Of a stretch of 64,000 nucleotides of DNA, positions 1-8,914 are shown in pieces (position 1 is the stretch's first letter; each line of letters opens with the position of its first letter). The notes below the pieces were generated by a model that was not told the origin of the DNA, ran no database searches, and saw only the letters and a list, made by a program, of their open reading frames with translations. Source of the stretch: Keguizhuia sedimenti (GTDB taxonomy: Bacteria > Pseudomonadota > Gammaproteobacteria > Burkholderiales > Burkholderiaceae_D); contig JAUYVH010000014.1 in NCBI GenBank assembly GCA_030715135.1, positions 1 to 64,000 on the forward strand, in the 5' to 3' direction. The position numbers and the translations under genes are program-made.

Positions 1-81
1 GGCCGGTGCAGCCAAGAGTGCTGCCGCCGCTGCAATCGTACCTACTGCCAGCTTCATTGCCTTATTCTCTCTCTTGCTCAT
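1..81 (-). CDS. 5' end of an exported protein gene (partial)
   Basis: Only the first 27 codons lie in the window; the gene continues past the left edge. The ATG at 81 follows an AGGAGA Shine-Dalgarno with 3-6 nt spacing. The peptide has a basic start (MSKRENKAMK) followed by a hydrophobic alanine/leucine run ending in LLAAPA, which is a typical Sec signal peptide. An in-frame ATG at 56 would give a shorter signal but has a weaker ribosome site. The mature protein is not visible, so no function can be given beyond probable export to the periplasm or outer membrane. Confidence 0.6.
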   Translation of the reverse strand, partial: MSKRENKAMKLAVGTIAAAAALLAAPA

Positions 82-460
82 GTCTTCTCCTGTTATTGAT
101 TGACCTATATTCACGCGCACTTCAACCACTTTTTTTGATCCTATGTGTGTGGCTTGTAGCTCCATAACGAAGCGCGCAAATATAAGGTTGACTTCAGAAT
201 GATAAGGATTTTTACGTATTGGCTAATTTCTTATTCAATTGTTTTTAGGCACTACTACACGAATTGCTTTATTGAACATTGAACGGCAAAAGTGTAAGCC
301 AATAAATTTAAGTTGTGAAGTAGTCAAGCATTAGTTATTTACTGCAAAATTTATTTCCGAGCAGAAAGGTTGATGCTGCTCAAGTAAGTGACCGATTAGG
401 TGCCTGATGGTCTAAGCAATTGACAGCTTGCGCTTTGCACATATTTCTTTAATCGCGTTT
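82..460. other. intergenic region between divergent genes
   Basis: About 380 bases, AT-rich compared with the flanking genes. It must hold the promoters of the leftward exported-protein gene and of the rightward Mut7-C gene. I see no further ORF with a plausible ribosome site, no RNA gene and no repeat. Confidence 0.4.
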
Positions 461-1222
461 ATGGTGACTGCGACTTTTGAATTTCAGGGATACCTGAATG
501 ATTTTCTTGATTATCCTTTTCGCCACCGCATGTTCGAAAGCGCCTGCGCAGAATCGGCAACGACGAAACACATGATCGAAGCATTCGGTGTGCCGCATAC
601 CGAAGTCGGACGTGTTGTGGTCAACGACGAGGCGTCCTCCTTGCATCATCTGCTTCAGGAGGGAGACCATGTCGTCATTCATCCGCCCGGCATTCCTGTG
701 CAAAACGAGGAAGGTGCCGGCCTGCCGGCAGCGCCGCCATTATTCCTTGCAGACGCGCATCTTGGCGGCCTGGCGCGACTGCTGCGCATGGCCGGGTTCG
801 ACACGTTTTACGACAATGCCATTCATGATGATGATGTTGTGCGGATCGCAGCCGAGCAGAATCGCATCATTCTTAGCCGGGATCGTGAATTGCTCAAGCG
901 CAGAATGATTGTATCGGGCTGCTATATCCGCTCGTTGGAACCGGCCAGCCAAATGAAAGAAGTCGTGACGCGCTTCAGCCTGGCGCAGCATGCCCGGCCG
1001 TTTACTCTTTGCCTGCATTGCAATCGGCTGCTTGCATCAGTGGATAAAGCCAGCGTACTCGAAAGTCTGCCGCCATCGGTACGGAACTACCACACCGAGT
1101 TCAGCCGCTGCGCATGCTGCAAGCGCGTCTATTGGAGAGGCTCTCACTGGCAACGCATGCAAGCCATGCTGAAGGAGATCGTGGCAGACCCGGCGGATTC
1201 GGACACGTCAGAAACGCACTGA
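461..1222 (+). CDS. Mut7-C RNase domain protein with N-terminal ubiquitin-like domain
   Basis: The predicted protein has 254 residues. Residues 1-80 resemble the Mut7-C ubiquitin-like domain (opening MVTATFEFQGYLNDFL, later GVPHTEVGRVVVN). Residues about 90-245 resemble the Mut7-C (DUF82) PIN-fold RNase domain: FLADAHLGGLARLLRMAGFD carries the first conserved acidic residue, IILSRDRELLKRR the second, and a zinc ribbon follows as CLHC then CACC. The longest ORF begins at a TTG at 428; the ATG at 461 is preferred because it matches the family N-terminus, although neither has a good Shine-Dalgarno. It converges on the hydrolase gene with a 30-bp gap. An RNA-cleaving role is known for the eukaryotic namesake; the bacterial substrate is unknown. 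Confidence 0.8.
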   Translation: MVTATFEFQGYLNDFLDYPFRHRMFESACAESATTKHMIEAFGVPHTEVGRVVVNDEASSLHHLLQEGDHVVIHPPGIPVQNEEGAGLPAAPPLFLADAHLGGLARLLRMAGFDTFYDNAIHDDDVVRIAAEQNRIILSRDRELLKRRMIVSGCYIRSLEPASQMKEVVTRFSLAQHARPFTLCLHCNRLLASVDKASVLESLPPSVRNYHTEFSRCACCKRVYWRGSHWQRMQAMLKEIVADPADSDTSETH

Positions 1223-1252
1223 TTAATATGTTTTTCGCGCAAGTGTCCACAG

Positions 1253-2062
1253 CTAGCCCGGTCGGGGGGGAGATTCCGGCAACACGGAGCCGGGACCGCT
1301 TACACTGCGCGGCGCGTCATTCCCCTCGCGGCTTCCCAATATCATTTCCGTCATCCATTTGACCAGCAGCCCTGTATAAGCACGCTGCATGCTTTCTTCG
1401 GACAAACCGTGGTCCGCGTCCTGGATTACCCGGTAAGTCAACGAGCGTGGCTTGATGCATGCCTCAAGATAATTGGCGATGACTTCGTGCGGCACCGTAT
1501 TGTCCAGTTCGGATTCGATGATCAGCACGTCGCCACGATAAGCCGCACAAGCGCGCAGCGCACGATTTTCCGCAGCCGGGATCAGGCTTTTACGATAAGT
1601 GTCCAGATCCTGATCCTGATGCAGCTGCTGCTTCGGCAATTCCCATCCGCTATCCATATACAGAGCGGGCACACGCAGTGCAAGCCATTCCACGCGCCGC
1701 ATGGTAGTCAGGATCGCGGCCAAATAACCGCCGTAGCTGCTGCCGACCACGGCAATTGCATTGGGGTCGACGGAGGGCTGGCTGGCCAGCATGTCGTAGG
1801 CGGCAAGTACATCATGCAAATTGTCTTCGCGGGATACGCTTTCCTGCTGGACGTGCGTGCCCGCATGGCCGCGCAAATCGAAAGTGAGGCAAATGCATCC
1901 CAAGGCGGCTATCTCCTTGGCGCGCGCCACGTATTGCTCCTGGCTTCCGCCCCATCCGTGCACGAATAGCACGCCGGGTATCAGGACATTCGGAGTGAGC
2001 AATGTGCCGGCGATTTGCTCGCCCTGAACATGGATATCGAGATTGCTTTCACGGGTTGGCAT
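1253..2062 (-). CDS. alpha/beta hydrolase family protein
   Basis: A 269-residue serine hydrolase of the dienelactone hydrolase/prolyl oligopeptidase-like type. The oxyanion-hole region is VLFVHGWGGS, the nucleophile elbow is GSSYGG at about residue 108, the acid is in ESELDNTVP, and the catalytic histidine is in DADHGLS. There is no signal peptide, so it should be cytoplasmic. It overlaps the end of the upstream DUF3182 gene by 14 nt, which points to translational coupling and a shared operon. The last ~20 residues (SGPGSVLPESPPRPG) look like a disordered tail. The substrate cannot be deduced. Confidence 0.8.
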   Translation of the reverse strand: MPTRESNLDIHVQGEQIAGTLLTPNVLIPGVLFVHGWGGSQEQYVARAKEIAALGCICLTFDLRGHAGTHVQQESVSREDNLHDVLAAYDMLASQPSVDPNAIAVVGSSYGGYLAAILTTMRRVEWLALRVPALYMDSGWELPKQQLHQDQDLDTYRKSLIPAAENRALRACAAYRGDVLIIESELDNTVPHEVIANYLEACIKPRSLTYRVIQDADHGLSEESMQRAYTGLLVKWMTEMILGSREGNDAPRSVSGPGSVLPESPPRPG

Positions 2063-3221
2063 ACGGATTAGTCCTGGAAAATTTTGTCAAAGGGCCGACG
2101 TCGGGATCCTCTCCCTGAAAGTACACCTGCGCGCCGGCAGGCAGCTCCGGCGGTTCGCCGTAAACTTCCGTCGTCGATGCGCAGATTTCCTTCAATGAGG
2201 GATTGGCATGGAAAGCCTCAAGCGCGGCGATCTCCGCACCGCTTGCTCCGCCGATGCGCCAGGATTGTTCGAGCACGCCGGCATGGATTCGCCCATGCTC
2301 GTCTTCGCCGCGCGCCACATCGTAATTGCAGCGTGATGCAAACATGCCGTGATAGGATGCCAGGGCAGCCGCATGATAAGTACGGGCCTGGGAAACCGCG
2401 ACCTGCATTTCCTGCGGCAGCGCCAGTTGCAGCAAAGCGTCGAAATCTCCTCGAGCAATAATCAACTGCGATCCGCCGTACACTTCCTGCCCGTTATTGT
2501 TGTACGTCAGATCCTGCGTGCCGCAATATGTAGCCGTCTGCCCATCGATCCTGACCTGGCCGACGCTATAGGTTTTGATATTTGCCAGATTCAACTCAAG
2601 CACCAGGCCTGCGTGTTCCAGCTCGGCCTGCCCAATAGCGGCCAGTTGCTCATCAAGCTGCGCGAAGTTGCGCGCCACAGATTGCCCCAGGCCGCCGATG
2701 CCGTCTGCACGTTTCAGCCGAACCGCGCCTTGCTCCAGCAAACGCGTGCCGGCACGCATCGCATCGCGTATTGAGAAGGCGGAATATCCCGGCAGCACGA
2801 CATCTTTCGTATAGCGGGAAAATTCTCGCGACCAGCCTTGCGGCGCATCGGCATGGTCATCAAGGAGCGAATGGGTAATCGTTTTGGTCGCGATGAACGG
2901 ATGCGGCACCACACCTCCGAACAAATGATGCTCGTCCTGTATGCCCAGCCGGCGTGCAAAATCTACAGGAACCAGCGTATCGCTTGGCACAAAATACAGG
3001 GGCAGGCGATACGAAGACGATGGATCAAATTCGCCTGCATACTCCCAACCCTTGAGCCGGGCGATCCTGGCTGCCAGCGCACTATGGGTAGACGCTTCAT
3101 GCATCCTGCGGCGGCCATCTTCCTTATGCGTATAGACCACCACGACGCCCGGCGCGTCCGATGAAGAAACTTTAGCTGCCAAGAGCCTCCCCTTCCTACA
3201 AAATCCCTGCAAGTCTTCCAT
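2049..3221 (-). CDS. DUF3182 family protein
   Basis: About 390 residues, recognised as the DUF3182 family typical of Burkholderiales. Recognisable stretches are GVVVVYTHKEDGRRRMHEAS near the start, VPHPFIATKTITHSLL in the middle, and GAVRLKRADGIGGLGQSV followed by LVLELNL, a layout reminiscent of ATP-grasp enzymes (inference only). The ATG at 3221 is used; a TTG at 3266 would add 15 residues, and neither has a strong Shine-Dalgarno. It is the first gene of a two-gene operon with the overlapping alpha/beta hydrolase. Its biochemical function is unknown. Confidence 0.7.
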   Translation of the reverse strand: MEDLQGFCRKGRLLAAKVSSSDAPGVVVVYTHKEDGRRRMHEASTHSALAARIARLKGWEYAGEFDPSSSYRLPLYFVPSDTLVPVDFARRLGIQDEHHLFGGVVPHPFIATKTITHSLLDDHADAPQGWSREFSRYTKDVVLPGYSAFSIRDAMRAGTRLLEQGAVRLKRADGIGGLGQSVARNFAQLDEQLAAIGQAELEHAGLVLELNLANIKTYSVGQVRIDGQTATYCGTQDLTYNNNGQEVYGGSQLIIARGDFDALLQLALPQEMQVAVSQARTYHAAALASYHGMFASRCNYDVARGEDEHGRIHAGVLEQSWRIGGASGAEIAALEAFHANPSLKEICASTTEVYGEPPELPAGAQVYFQGEDPDVGPLTKFSRTNPYANP

Positions 3222-3420
3222 ATTGCAGGCGTCATGCAGAAACACGCAAAAAACAAGCCCGCTCAAGCCCCGAAGCCGTCAGGGAAATCACCTGATATCC
3301 GGGGAGGCGGCAAGGGAATTGCCTGAACAGGGCGCGCACGGAACCCTCGGTTGAACCAATAGCGATGCGCGGCATCCATTTAATCCATGTTCCGGCAGGA
3401 TCACTACAAGGAGAAAGCAT

Positions 3421-4185
3421 ATGCACCGTTTTTCCGGGAAAGTTGTCATTGTCACCGGCGCCGGCTCCGGCATCGGAGAAGCCACTGCAAAGCGATTTGC
3501 GGAAGAAGGCGCGCATCTCGTCCTGGTGGGAAGGACCAGAGCGAAGCTGGAAAATGCCAGCGCTTCCCTGGCGCCGGAAAAATTCCTGATCTGTGCGGCG
3601 GATGTTTCCATTCTTTCCGAAGTTGAAGAAGTTGTCCGGCAAACCATCCAGCGCTTCGGACGCATCGATATTCTGGTGAATAATGCGGGCGTGGCACCGG
3701 AGGGAAGGATTGATGAAGCAAGCGTGGACGACTGGAAGCAGGTGATGGCAATCGATCTCGATGGCGTATTTTATTGCTGCCGCGCGGCAATGGCGCACCT
3801 GGTCAAGTCCAAGGGATGCATTGTTAATGTCTCTTCCGTTTCAGGCCTGGGCGGCGACTGGGGATTAAGCTTTTACAATGCGGCGAAAGGCGCTGTCACC
3901 AATTTCACCCGTGCCCTGGCGATCGATCACGGCAGTGACGGCGTGCGCGTGAATGCGGTATGCCCCAGCCTGACGCGCACCGATATGACGGAAGACATGT
4001 ATCACAATGAAGTGCTGATGGCGGAATTCAAAAAGCGGATTCCAATGGCACGCGGCGCAGAGCCGGAGGAAGTGGCTGGTGTCATCGCATTTCTTGCCAG
4101 CCACGACGCCCGTTTCGTCAATGGCGTCAATTTACCGGTGGACGGCGGGCTGACCGCATCCAATGGACAGCCGCGCATGACCTGA
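3421..4185 (+). CDS. SDR family oxidoreductase
   Basis: A 254-residue classical short-chain dehydrogenase/reductase. The NAD(P)-binding motif GAGSGIG is at about residue 12, NNAG at about 87, the catalytic serine in NVSSVSG at about 139 and the YxxxK motif in FYNAAKG at about 152-156. The C-terminal FVNGVNLPVDGGLTAS is the usual SDR ending. The ATG follows AAGGAGAAAGCAT, an excellent ribosome site. It diverges from the DUF3182 operon and stands alone, so the substrate (hydroxy/keto compound) cannot be assigned. Confidence 0.9.
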   Translation: MHRFSGKVVIVTGAGSGIGEATAKRFAEEGAHLVLVGRTRAKLENASASLAPEKFLICAADVSILSEVEEVVRQTIQRFGRIDILVNNAGVAPEGRIDEASVDDWKQVMAIDLDGVFYCCRAAMAHLVKSKGCIVNVSSVSGLGGDWGLSFYNAAKGAVTNFTRALAIDHGSDGVRVNAVCPSLTRTDMTEDMYHNEVLMAEFKKRIPMARGAEPEEVAGVIAFLASHDARFVNGVNLPVDGGLTASNGQPRMT

Positions 4186-4245
4186 TATGCGGCACCGGTT
4201 TTGCATGCGTGCTTTCTGCGCCTGAAGAATGCAATCCCATGGCGG

Positions 4246-4473
4246 TCACTGCAGGACGGGCTTGAAGCAGCTGCCCTCATCGCCGCTTGCAAGTTCAGCC
4301 AGATGATCATTGGCAGCCTGCACCAGTGTTTCCCCTATAAGATCCGGCGACACTGCAGGCAGCATGTCACTCAATTCGTCCACCGGCATCAAGTGGACCT
4401 TGTCCGGATCCCATTGAAGATAGGTTTGCGTAATTTGTTTCCAGATTTCACCTTGCACCGTGGACATCGTCAT
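4246..4473 (-). CDS. small hypothetical protein
   Basis: A 75-residue acidic soluble protein (MTMSTVQGEIWKQITQTYLQ...). The ATG at 4473 is chosen because AAAGGA lies 6 nt upstream; longer starts at 4479 and 4518 have no properly spaced ribosome site. No recognised domain. A short dyad (CGGGAA, 7-nt spacer, TTCCCG) at 4528-4546 sits just upstream and could be a regulatory site. The gene converges on the SDR gene. Confidence 0.55.
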   Translation of the reverse strand: MTMSTVQGEIWKQITQTYLQWDPDKVHLMPVDELSDMLPAVSPDLIGETLVQAANDHLAELASGDEGSCFKPVLQ

Positions 4474-4672
4474 TGCCATTCCTTTCGTTAGCGTAAGTAC
4501 TCCATGCACTATCAGCATTGAGTGGAACGGGAAAAATTAATTCCCGATCCTGTAACAAACCACTTTTGCCGTTGCAATTTCCTTTGACGTGAAAAGCCTG
4601 CTTTATTCGTGCACTTCAGTAGTGCGCCGCGGTAGAAAGCGCGCGCTTATGTTCGAAAAAAGTTCTTACTTC

Positions 4673-6667
4673 TTATTGCAGGACGTTCGGTGCTGGCCGG
4701 CGTCCCACCAGATGCCGATTTACCAAATCGGTAACCAAGGGATTCGCTAATTGTGCGATGTACTTTTCTGCAATCAATTTCGCTGCAACGGAATTAAGGT
4801 GGTTATTATCCTTATACAGTGCAATATTACCGATTGCCGTGGCGCATTCAGCAGAATTGCACATGACTTTTTTCGGATCGATCACTATGGCCGCTGGAAA
4901 CAATGCCTGGACGCGATCGATCATCTGGTCCGAAATGCCGGTGTTCCTTACCATATAGTCATGCGGGATATTGCAATTTCGTTCTTCAGGAATCCACCCG
5001 CGCTTTTTATACAAGACGCATTTGGACAAATCGGCTTCGTGATCGGGATTGTCCTTGATCAGGACCGGAATGGCATTCGCCTGCATGATTTTTTCGACGG
5101 CGCGCTGCAAACCCTTTTCAACCTCGGGAAGGTCAAGATAATCCGATGACCAATACCCCCCCAGCACAACATAACGGAATTCTCCCGCAATCCTGAAAAG
5201 ATCCGCATTGCGCTTCTGGCAGCTTTCGGATACCGGCTGCCTGGAGGCAAGCTGAAAAGCGGTCAGTGCCGGAGCGCATGCTCCCTGCACATGGTAGACG
5301 CCCTTCAATCCTGCGTTGCTGACCAGCTTTTCGACGAACGGTCTGAAATGGTGGGCATGGGAATCGCCGATCAGCAGCACATCCGCTTTCTGCCGTGCCG
5401 TTTCACCGAATGCGCAATGCTGCGTCAGGTAGTCGAGCGTGACTTGCCGATAGTCTTCCTCGCGGATCGAGCATGACCGCGTCAGGTCCCGTTCAAACGA
5501 ATAGCTGGAAATCAGTTCACGCGTGTCCGCCGAGAAGCGGACCGGCGCACCTTCCGTCAGATACGAATATAAGCCGACTGCCATGAATGCGCTTGCCGGC
5601 AGCGCATACAGCTTGAGGAAGGCCCACTTGAACCCAATGCGCCTGTTTTGCCGGATCGGTTTTTCCACAAAGCGGTAGGTTAATGCAGCCAGCAAGAAGG
5701 ACAGCGCAATCGCGGCTGCGGAAGTAGTCGCGGTCAAAGGGACCTGCCGGTATTTTAGAAAAGAGAAAATCGGCCAGTGCCATAGGTACAAGGAGTAGGA
5801 AATCAGCCCGACTGCAACCATGCCCTTGTAGCGCAGGATAGAAGAGACTGCATTACCGGATCGGCCCGCATAAATTACCAGCGCAGTGCCGATACATGGG
5901 TAAAGCGAATTTACGCCCGGAAAAGAAATGCCTTGATGAATCCAAAGTGCCGAGCCGAACATCAGCGCCAGGCCTGTGAGCGCAAGCAGCGCAGCCTGGC
6001 GACTCGAGGGGAGCGGCGTCTTTTGCGCAATGAAATAGGTCAATGCGCCGATCAACAGTTCATGCGCACGCGAGCTGAGGAGAAAATATGCTTTTGAGTT
6101 TCCGGCCTTGAATTCCGATAACAGGATAAAAACAATCGCCAGCGAAAAAAGAACATGCGGAACATAGCGCCGGCAATAACGGTAAAGCCCGATCAGCAAG
6201 ATGGGGAATATAAAATAAAACTGTTCTTCCACCGAGAGCGACCAGGTATGCAGCAAGGGAAATTCCTCACTACGCGTACCGAAGTATCCCCAGCTGAGCA
6301 TCGAAAAGAATACGTTCGACAAGAAGGCGAAGGACGCGGCCAATGATGTGGTGTAAAAAATATAGTCATTGGGAATCAGAAGGTAGGAAGAGACGACCAG
6401 CGTGACAAGGGCTACCAGAATGTAGGCCGGAAAAATACGTTTGATGCGCCGCGCATAAAAATCCGTGAAGCTGAAGGTATCCGTTTCAATACCTTTGGCG
6501 ATCAACCCCGTGATCAGGTAACCCGAAATCACAAAGAAAAAATCCACACCTACAAATCCGCCCGGTAAAAGCCGGGGATTGCCGTGAAATGCGATCACTG
6601 CCAATACGGCAAGGGCACGCAGTCCATCGATATCAGCGCGATAAGCATGCGTTGCAGACAAATTCAT
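4673..6667 (-). CDS. membrane acyltransferase (OafA/YrhL type) with SGNH domain
   Basis: About 664 residues in two parts. The first ~360 are the multi-spanning acyltransferase-3 domain, opening with YRADIDGLRALAVLAVIAFH, whose His is the family's catalytic residue, followed by GGFVGVDFFFVISGYLI and HTWSLSVEEQFY. The last ~230 form an SGNH hydrolase-like domain with GDSHAHH near residue 450 and the D-x-x-H pair in KDNNHLN near 620. Such proteins O-acetylate lipopolysaccharide, exopolysaccharide or peptidoglycan. The ATG at 6667 is chosen because family members begin just before the DIDGLRA motif and GGAAACAAA precedes it; the longer ORF starts at 6760. No glycan cluster is adjacent, so the acceptor is unknown. 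Confidence 0.85.
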   Translation of the reverse strand: MNLSATHAYRADIDGLRALAVLAVIAFHGNPRLLPGGFVGVDFFFVISGYLITGLIAKGIETDTFSFTDFYARRIKRIFPAYILVALVTLVVSSYLLIPNDYIFYTTSLAASFAFLSNVFFSMLSWGYFGTRSEEFPLLHTWSLSVEEQFYFIFPILLIGLYRYCRRYVPHVLFSLAIVFILLSEFKAGNSKAYFLLSSRAHELLIGALTYFIAQKTPLPSSRQAALLALTGLALMFGSALWIHQGISFPGVNSLYPCIGTALVIYAGRSGNAVSSILRYKGMVAVGLISYSLYLWHWPIFSFLKYRQVPLTATTSAAAIALSFLLAALTYRFVEKPIRQNRRIGFKWAFLKLYALPASAFMAVGLYSYLTEGAPVRFSADTRELISSYSFERDLTRSCSIREEDYRQVTLDYLTQHCAFGETARQKADVLLIGDSHAHHFRPFVEKLVSNAGLKGVYHVQGACAPALTAFQLASRQPVSESCQKRNADLFRIAGEFRYVVLGGYWSSDYLDLPEVEKGLQRAVEKIMQANAIPVLIKDNPDHEADLSKCVLYKKRGWIPEERNCNIPHDYMVRNTGISDQMIDRVQALFPAAIVIDPKKVMCNSAECATAIGNIALYKDNNHLNSVAAKLIAEKYIAQLANPLVTDLVNRHLVGRRPAPNVLQ

Positions 6668-7267
6668 TTTGTTTCCATGCATCCCGCTTTTTGCCTTTCT
6701 GTACGACATCTCAATGCCATGGCGCAATCCGTATGCTCCGGATGAGAAGAGTGACGGCACCTTAGAGCGTCAGTCATTGTTGCAAATCGGGGTGAAGTGA
6801 ATTTGATCTTCTGCAATGGAGGACGTGACGCAGTTTGGACTTCTATTCACGCAAGCCTGACGTGGATCGCAGAGGGCTGCCTCCAACAATCGGTTTATCA
6901 AATCGCGTATTCAATGTGCCGCTCCTGAATCACATGAATACAGGCGTTCGATCCTTGGGGTGCCTTGCATATCAAGGTGCGCGGGGCACAGCATGTGTTA
7001 CCTGGCGATGTATGCACTTTGCTCAGATAATCACCATTCAGTGTCGCTGCAACGCTTGCTCAGTTGACTTCTCTTAAACTCCGCCGCCGACCTCATCTTT
7101 TCCTACATGAAAATGCGGCGCTGTCCGATATTGCATGCCACTGCGTTTCTATATATTTCTTCACACCAAAGCTGGTCCATCGCATCCAATGCAAATAATT
7201 TTGCGGAATGGCCGGGCTGCGACGGACACCAACATGGGACGGTATTCAACTAATTCGGGAGACTGAG
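6668..7267. other. 600-bp intergenic region, no gene recognised
   Basis: Lies between divergent genes (acyltransferase leftward, zinc-ribbon protein rightward). An 80-codon frame at 6835-7077 starts at TTG, has no ribosome site and an unlikely cysteine-rich composition, so I do not call it. No repeats or RNA genes were recognised. Confidence 0.4.
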
Positions 7268-7504
7268 ATGAGTGATGAAGCAGATATCGCCAATGACCAG
7301 ATTGAATTAAGCAGAATGGCTGCCATCGAAGCATGCCGCCATCAACTGGGTCTGATTCCAAAAGGATCATGCTGGTTTTGCGACGAACCGCTTGCTAACG
7401 GGCACAAATTCTGCAACAAGGATTGTGCGTCGGATTATGAGTATGAGGAAGCGGCCCTAGCGCGCTCAGGACGCCGCCGCGAGGCAGATATTCATATCGA
7501 TTAG
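7268..7504 (+). CDS. small zinc-ribbon protein
   Basis: A 78-residue protein starting MSDEADIANDQIELSR, with CWFC and, 12 residues later, CNKDC (four cysteines in treble-clef/zinc-ribbon spacing) in its middle. The acidic, alanine-rich N-terminus before the cysteines recalls short DksA/TraR-type proteins, but the zinc motif is not canonical for them, so this is only a resemblance. The ATG at 7268 has GGGAG about 6 nt upstream. It is a single-gene unit, followed by a strong stem-loop at 7560-7600. Confidence 0.65.
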   Translation: MSDEADIANDQIELSRMAAIEACRHQLGLIPKGSCWFCDEPLANGHKFCNKDCASDYEYEEAALARSGRRREADIHID

Positions 7505-7559
7505 CGGCTAATTTTCACGGATTGAACCTTACACGATTCGTGCGATCCGAAATCGGAAG

Positions 7560-7600
7560 GCTTGCTTCATGCATCCTGCAACTGGCCGCATGAAGCAAGC
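7560..7600. terminator. 13-bp perfect stem-loop downstream of the zinc-ribbon gene
   Basis: GCTTGCTTCATGC (7560-7572) pairs exactly with GCATGAAGCAAGC (7588-7600) across a 15-nt loop, 56 bases after the stop codon. It is followed only by TTGTC, so it lacks a classical T-tract. It may be a terminator or an mRNA-stabilising hairpin. Confidence 0.4.
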
Positions 7601-7697
7601 TTGTCTGGACAACGCTCTTGCACCTCCTTTAAATCCGCCAGGTTGACCGTCACGCTCGGATCAGTGCAACCGGCGCCGAAACATCTGCGAGAACGTG

Positions 7698-8618
7698 ATG
7701 GGGCAACCCCTTCCTGAATGTATCAAACCTGGTCCCGCGTCGGTGCCTAAGCGAATCCCCCAGCGTGGCTACTTCCTCTTTGCCGGCTGTGCCATCATTC
7801 TCGGGCTAGCGGCCTTTTTCATGCTGGAAGTAGGATTTACCGAACAATCTGATATCGCCGGTGCTTTCCGCGGCGGCATTCTTGCCGCGTGCGCTACAGC
7901 TGCCGGAACCTTGCCCGTGCTGCTGTCGCGCCCTTTTTCTCAACGTGCCTACGACAGCATGCTGGGTTTCGGTGCCGGGGTGATGCTCGCCGCAAGCGCC
8001 TTTTCGCTCGTGATCCCCGCACTTGCCGCTGCTGAATCCTCAGGCGCGAGTGCCTGGAGCGCAGCCGGCTTGACCGGAGCCGGTATCATGTTAGGCAGCA
8101 TGCTGTTGCTGTTGATCGAAAAGCTGGTGCCTCACGAACATTTCGTCAAGGGCGTTGAAGGGCATCCCAGCCATGTACTGAAGCGGACATGGCTGTTCGT
8201 CCTGGCGATTGCCTTGCATAATCTTCCGGAAGGCCTGGCGATCGGTGTAGCCTTTGCCGGCGGTGAAAGCGGGGCGGCACATGCGCTGGCAACAGGCATT
8301 GCGATACAGAACATTCCGGAAGGGATGGTGGTTGCAATGACTTTAAGAGGCGTCGGATACAGCCGCTCGGGTTCCGCCGCCGTCGGCATTCTCTCCGGCC
8401 TGGTGGAACCCGTTGCAGCAGTCTTCGGTGCAGCACTGATCGCGCTCTCCACCAGTTTGCTGCCGTGGGGACTTTCCATGGCGGCCGGGGCAATGCTGTT
8501 CGTCATCAGCCATGAAATCATTCCCGAATCCCATCGCAAAGGGCATGAAGCATTCGCCACGACCGGATTGATGCTGGGATTTGTACTGATGATGATGCTG
8601 GATACAGCACTTTCCTAG
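7698..8618 (+). CDS. ZIP family metal transporter
   Basis: A 306-residue inner-membrane protein with about eight hydrophobic segments. The two ZIP metal-binding helices are clear: HNLPEGLAIGVAF at about residue 178 and QNIPEGMVVAMT at about 208, with a further SHEIIPESH near 275. The family imports zinc and other divalent cations (ZupT/GufA branch). GTG (7695) and ATG (7698) are adjacent; ATG is preferred. The ~35-residue N-terminal extension before the first helix is longer than in ZupT. No metalloregulator is adjacent. Confidence 0.88.
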   Translation: MGQPLPECIKPGPASVPKRIPQRGYFLFAGCAIILGLAAFFMLEVGFTEQSDIAGAFRGGILAACATAAGTLPVLLSRPFSQRAYDSMLGFGAGVMLAASAFSLVIPALAAAESSGASAWSAAGLTGAGIMLGSMLLLLIEKLVPHEHFVKGVEGHPSHVLKRTWLFVLAIALHNLPEGLAIGVAFAGGESGAAHALATGIAIQNIPEGMVVAMTLRGVGYSRSGSAAVGILSGLVEPVAAVFGAALIALSTSLLPWGLSMAAGAMLFVISHEIIPESHRKGHEAFATTGLMLGFVLMMMLDTALS

Positions 8619-8914
8619 TTCCCCTCCAAGACCGCTATGCCGTTTGCGTTGCCATGCTGATCACTTACCGCATCTGTCGCATTCGGCAACTTGATTCGCC
8701 TGCCACAATATTCACTTTCTATACCATGTGACTAATATTTCTTTCAGGCAGCACTTCCAAGCATAGAACCTGAAGATGTAATCACAAGTTATCGGTGCAG
8801 TTAATTCAGGAACGTTTGGTTTATTATCCCAACCTGCACAAGAAATTTTGACCTCAGCTTTCAGTAATACTGCATTGCCATTTTGTTAAATTGATTGTCT
8901 CGCCAGGAGACCTT

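Noticed and set aside
6835-7077. 80-codon rightward frame
   Set aside because: TTG start, no ribosome site, cysteine-rich unlikely composition and no family resemblance.
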